This document shows positions 6,346-6,608 of a stretch of 6,608 bases of DNA, piece after piece. The notes beneath the pieces are model-generated. The model was not told the DNA's origin. It saw only the letters and a program-made list of their open reading frames with translations, and ran no database searches. Origin of the DNA: Methanobacteriota archaeon (GTDB taxonomy: Archaea; Thermoplasmatota; Poseidoniia; Poseidoniales; Thalassarchaeaceae). Position numbers and translations under genes: made by a program. Within the stretch, counting starts at the first letter, position 1. Every line of letters starts with the position of its first letter. The DNA is taken from the NCBI GenBank assembly GCA_002686525.1, contig NZDA01000037.1, positions 1-6,608 on the forward strand, written 5' to 3'.

Positions 6346-6608
6346 ATGGCGTCTATCGCGGACTTAGACTTGTTATCATTTGTTGGATATGAAGGGGGTG
6401 GCGGATTAGAACTGATTTTTGCGTCTTCAGCAGTTTTGGGAGGTATCCTTTTCTTGTTATGGTTCGCTTTAATCATGATAGGTGGTATCACTGCAGATAT
6501 CTTTGATGGATTATTAGGTACCGACTTTGACGCTATGGGTGCAGATGCCTCTTTCAAGGCATTAACATTTCAGGGAGTAATGTCATTCATGATGTTTTTC
6601 GGCCTTGG
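6346..6608 (+). CDS. Putative NfeD/YuaF-like membrane protein, flotillin-associated type (3' truncated)
   Basis: The frame runs from ATG 6346 through the window end, giving 87 residues without the C-terminus. The visible part has a polar start (MASIADLDLLSFVGYEGGGG), a membrane helix near 23-46 (ASSAVLGGILFLLWFALIMI), and a Gly/Asp-rich linker with spaced acidic residues (ITADIFDGLLG then TDFDAMGAD, about 49-69). Then comes FKALTFQGVMSFMMFFGL (70-87), the start of a second helix. This order (helix, Asp-rich linker, a phenylalanine-rich helix ending FFGL) resembles small proteins with a C-terminal OB-fold that are encoded next to flotillin/SPFH proteins. The OB-fold, if present, lies beyond the window. 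The start is supported by AGAGG at 6336-6340, 5 nt upstream, and an in-frame stop at 6328-6330. Family assignment is by pattern only and moderate. Confidence 0.6.
   Translation, partial: MASIADLDLLSFVGYEGGGGLELIFASSAVLGGILFLLWFALIMIGGITADIFDGLLGTDFDAMGADASFKALTFQGVMSFMMFFGL

Noticed and set aside
6117..6557. Minus-strand 146-codon open frame
   Set aside because: It runs antisense to two plausible plus-strand membrane-protein genes with Shine-Dalgarno sites. Its product is a basic, low-complexity Lys/Pro/Ser mixture without recognisable structure.

Overview
The window is AT-rich and densely coding. It looks like a planktonic archaeon, most plausibly a Poseidoniales (Marine Group II/III)-type Thermoplasmatota. 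This is inferred from archaeal-style signals: Shine-Dalgarno cores GGTG, AGGAG and GAGGTGA; a TATA-like box about 24 nt ahead of an ATG, which would give a leaderless mRNA; and GTG starts without a clear ribosome-binding site. Frequent AGA/AGG arginine codons and a short Gly-Cys-Leu-Glu lipoprotein N-terminus agree. No rRNA, tRNA or marker protein settles it, so a low-GC marine bacterium is not excluded.

Region 1 (1-1310, + strand) is the end of a polar amino-acid ABC uptake operon. A 5'-truncated AapM-type permease is joined by a 4-bp ATGA overlap to its ATPase (AapP/GlnQ type). Any second permease and the substrate-binding protein would lie upstream of the window.

Region 2 (1307-2200, - strand) is a divergent NAD-kinase-fold protein closest in motif layout to mitochondrial NADK2. 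It is tail-to-tail with the ATPase, sharing 4 bp at the stop codons. Its start faces a 123-bp divergent intergenic region (2201-2323) that holds a plausible minus-strand promoter and an 8-bp direct repeat.

Region 3 (2324-5620, + strand) holds three closely spaced genes: an acidic secreted lipoprotein of unknown function, a full-length homodimer-type ABC exporter, and a PaaI-type hotdog thioesterase. The exporter and thioesterase are 4 bp apart. The lipoprotein and exporter are 38 bp apart, and a perfect 7-bp inverted repeat sits in that gap.

Region 4 (5680-6608, + strand) holds three consecutive small membrane proteins behind a TATA-like promoter. The third is cut by the window end and resembles the N-terminus of the NfeD/YuaF-like proteins encoded beside flotillin/SPFH proteins. 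The cluster may therefore continue into a membrane-microdomain cassette. Just ahead of the third gene is an unusual leader with two micro-ORFs and a duplicated AGAGGT. No CRISPR array, insertion sequence, integrase, attachment site or stable RNA gene was seen. No gene-free stretch exceeds about 125 bp.
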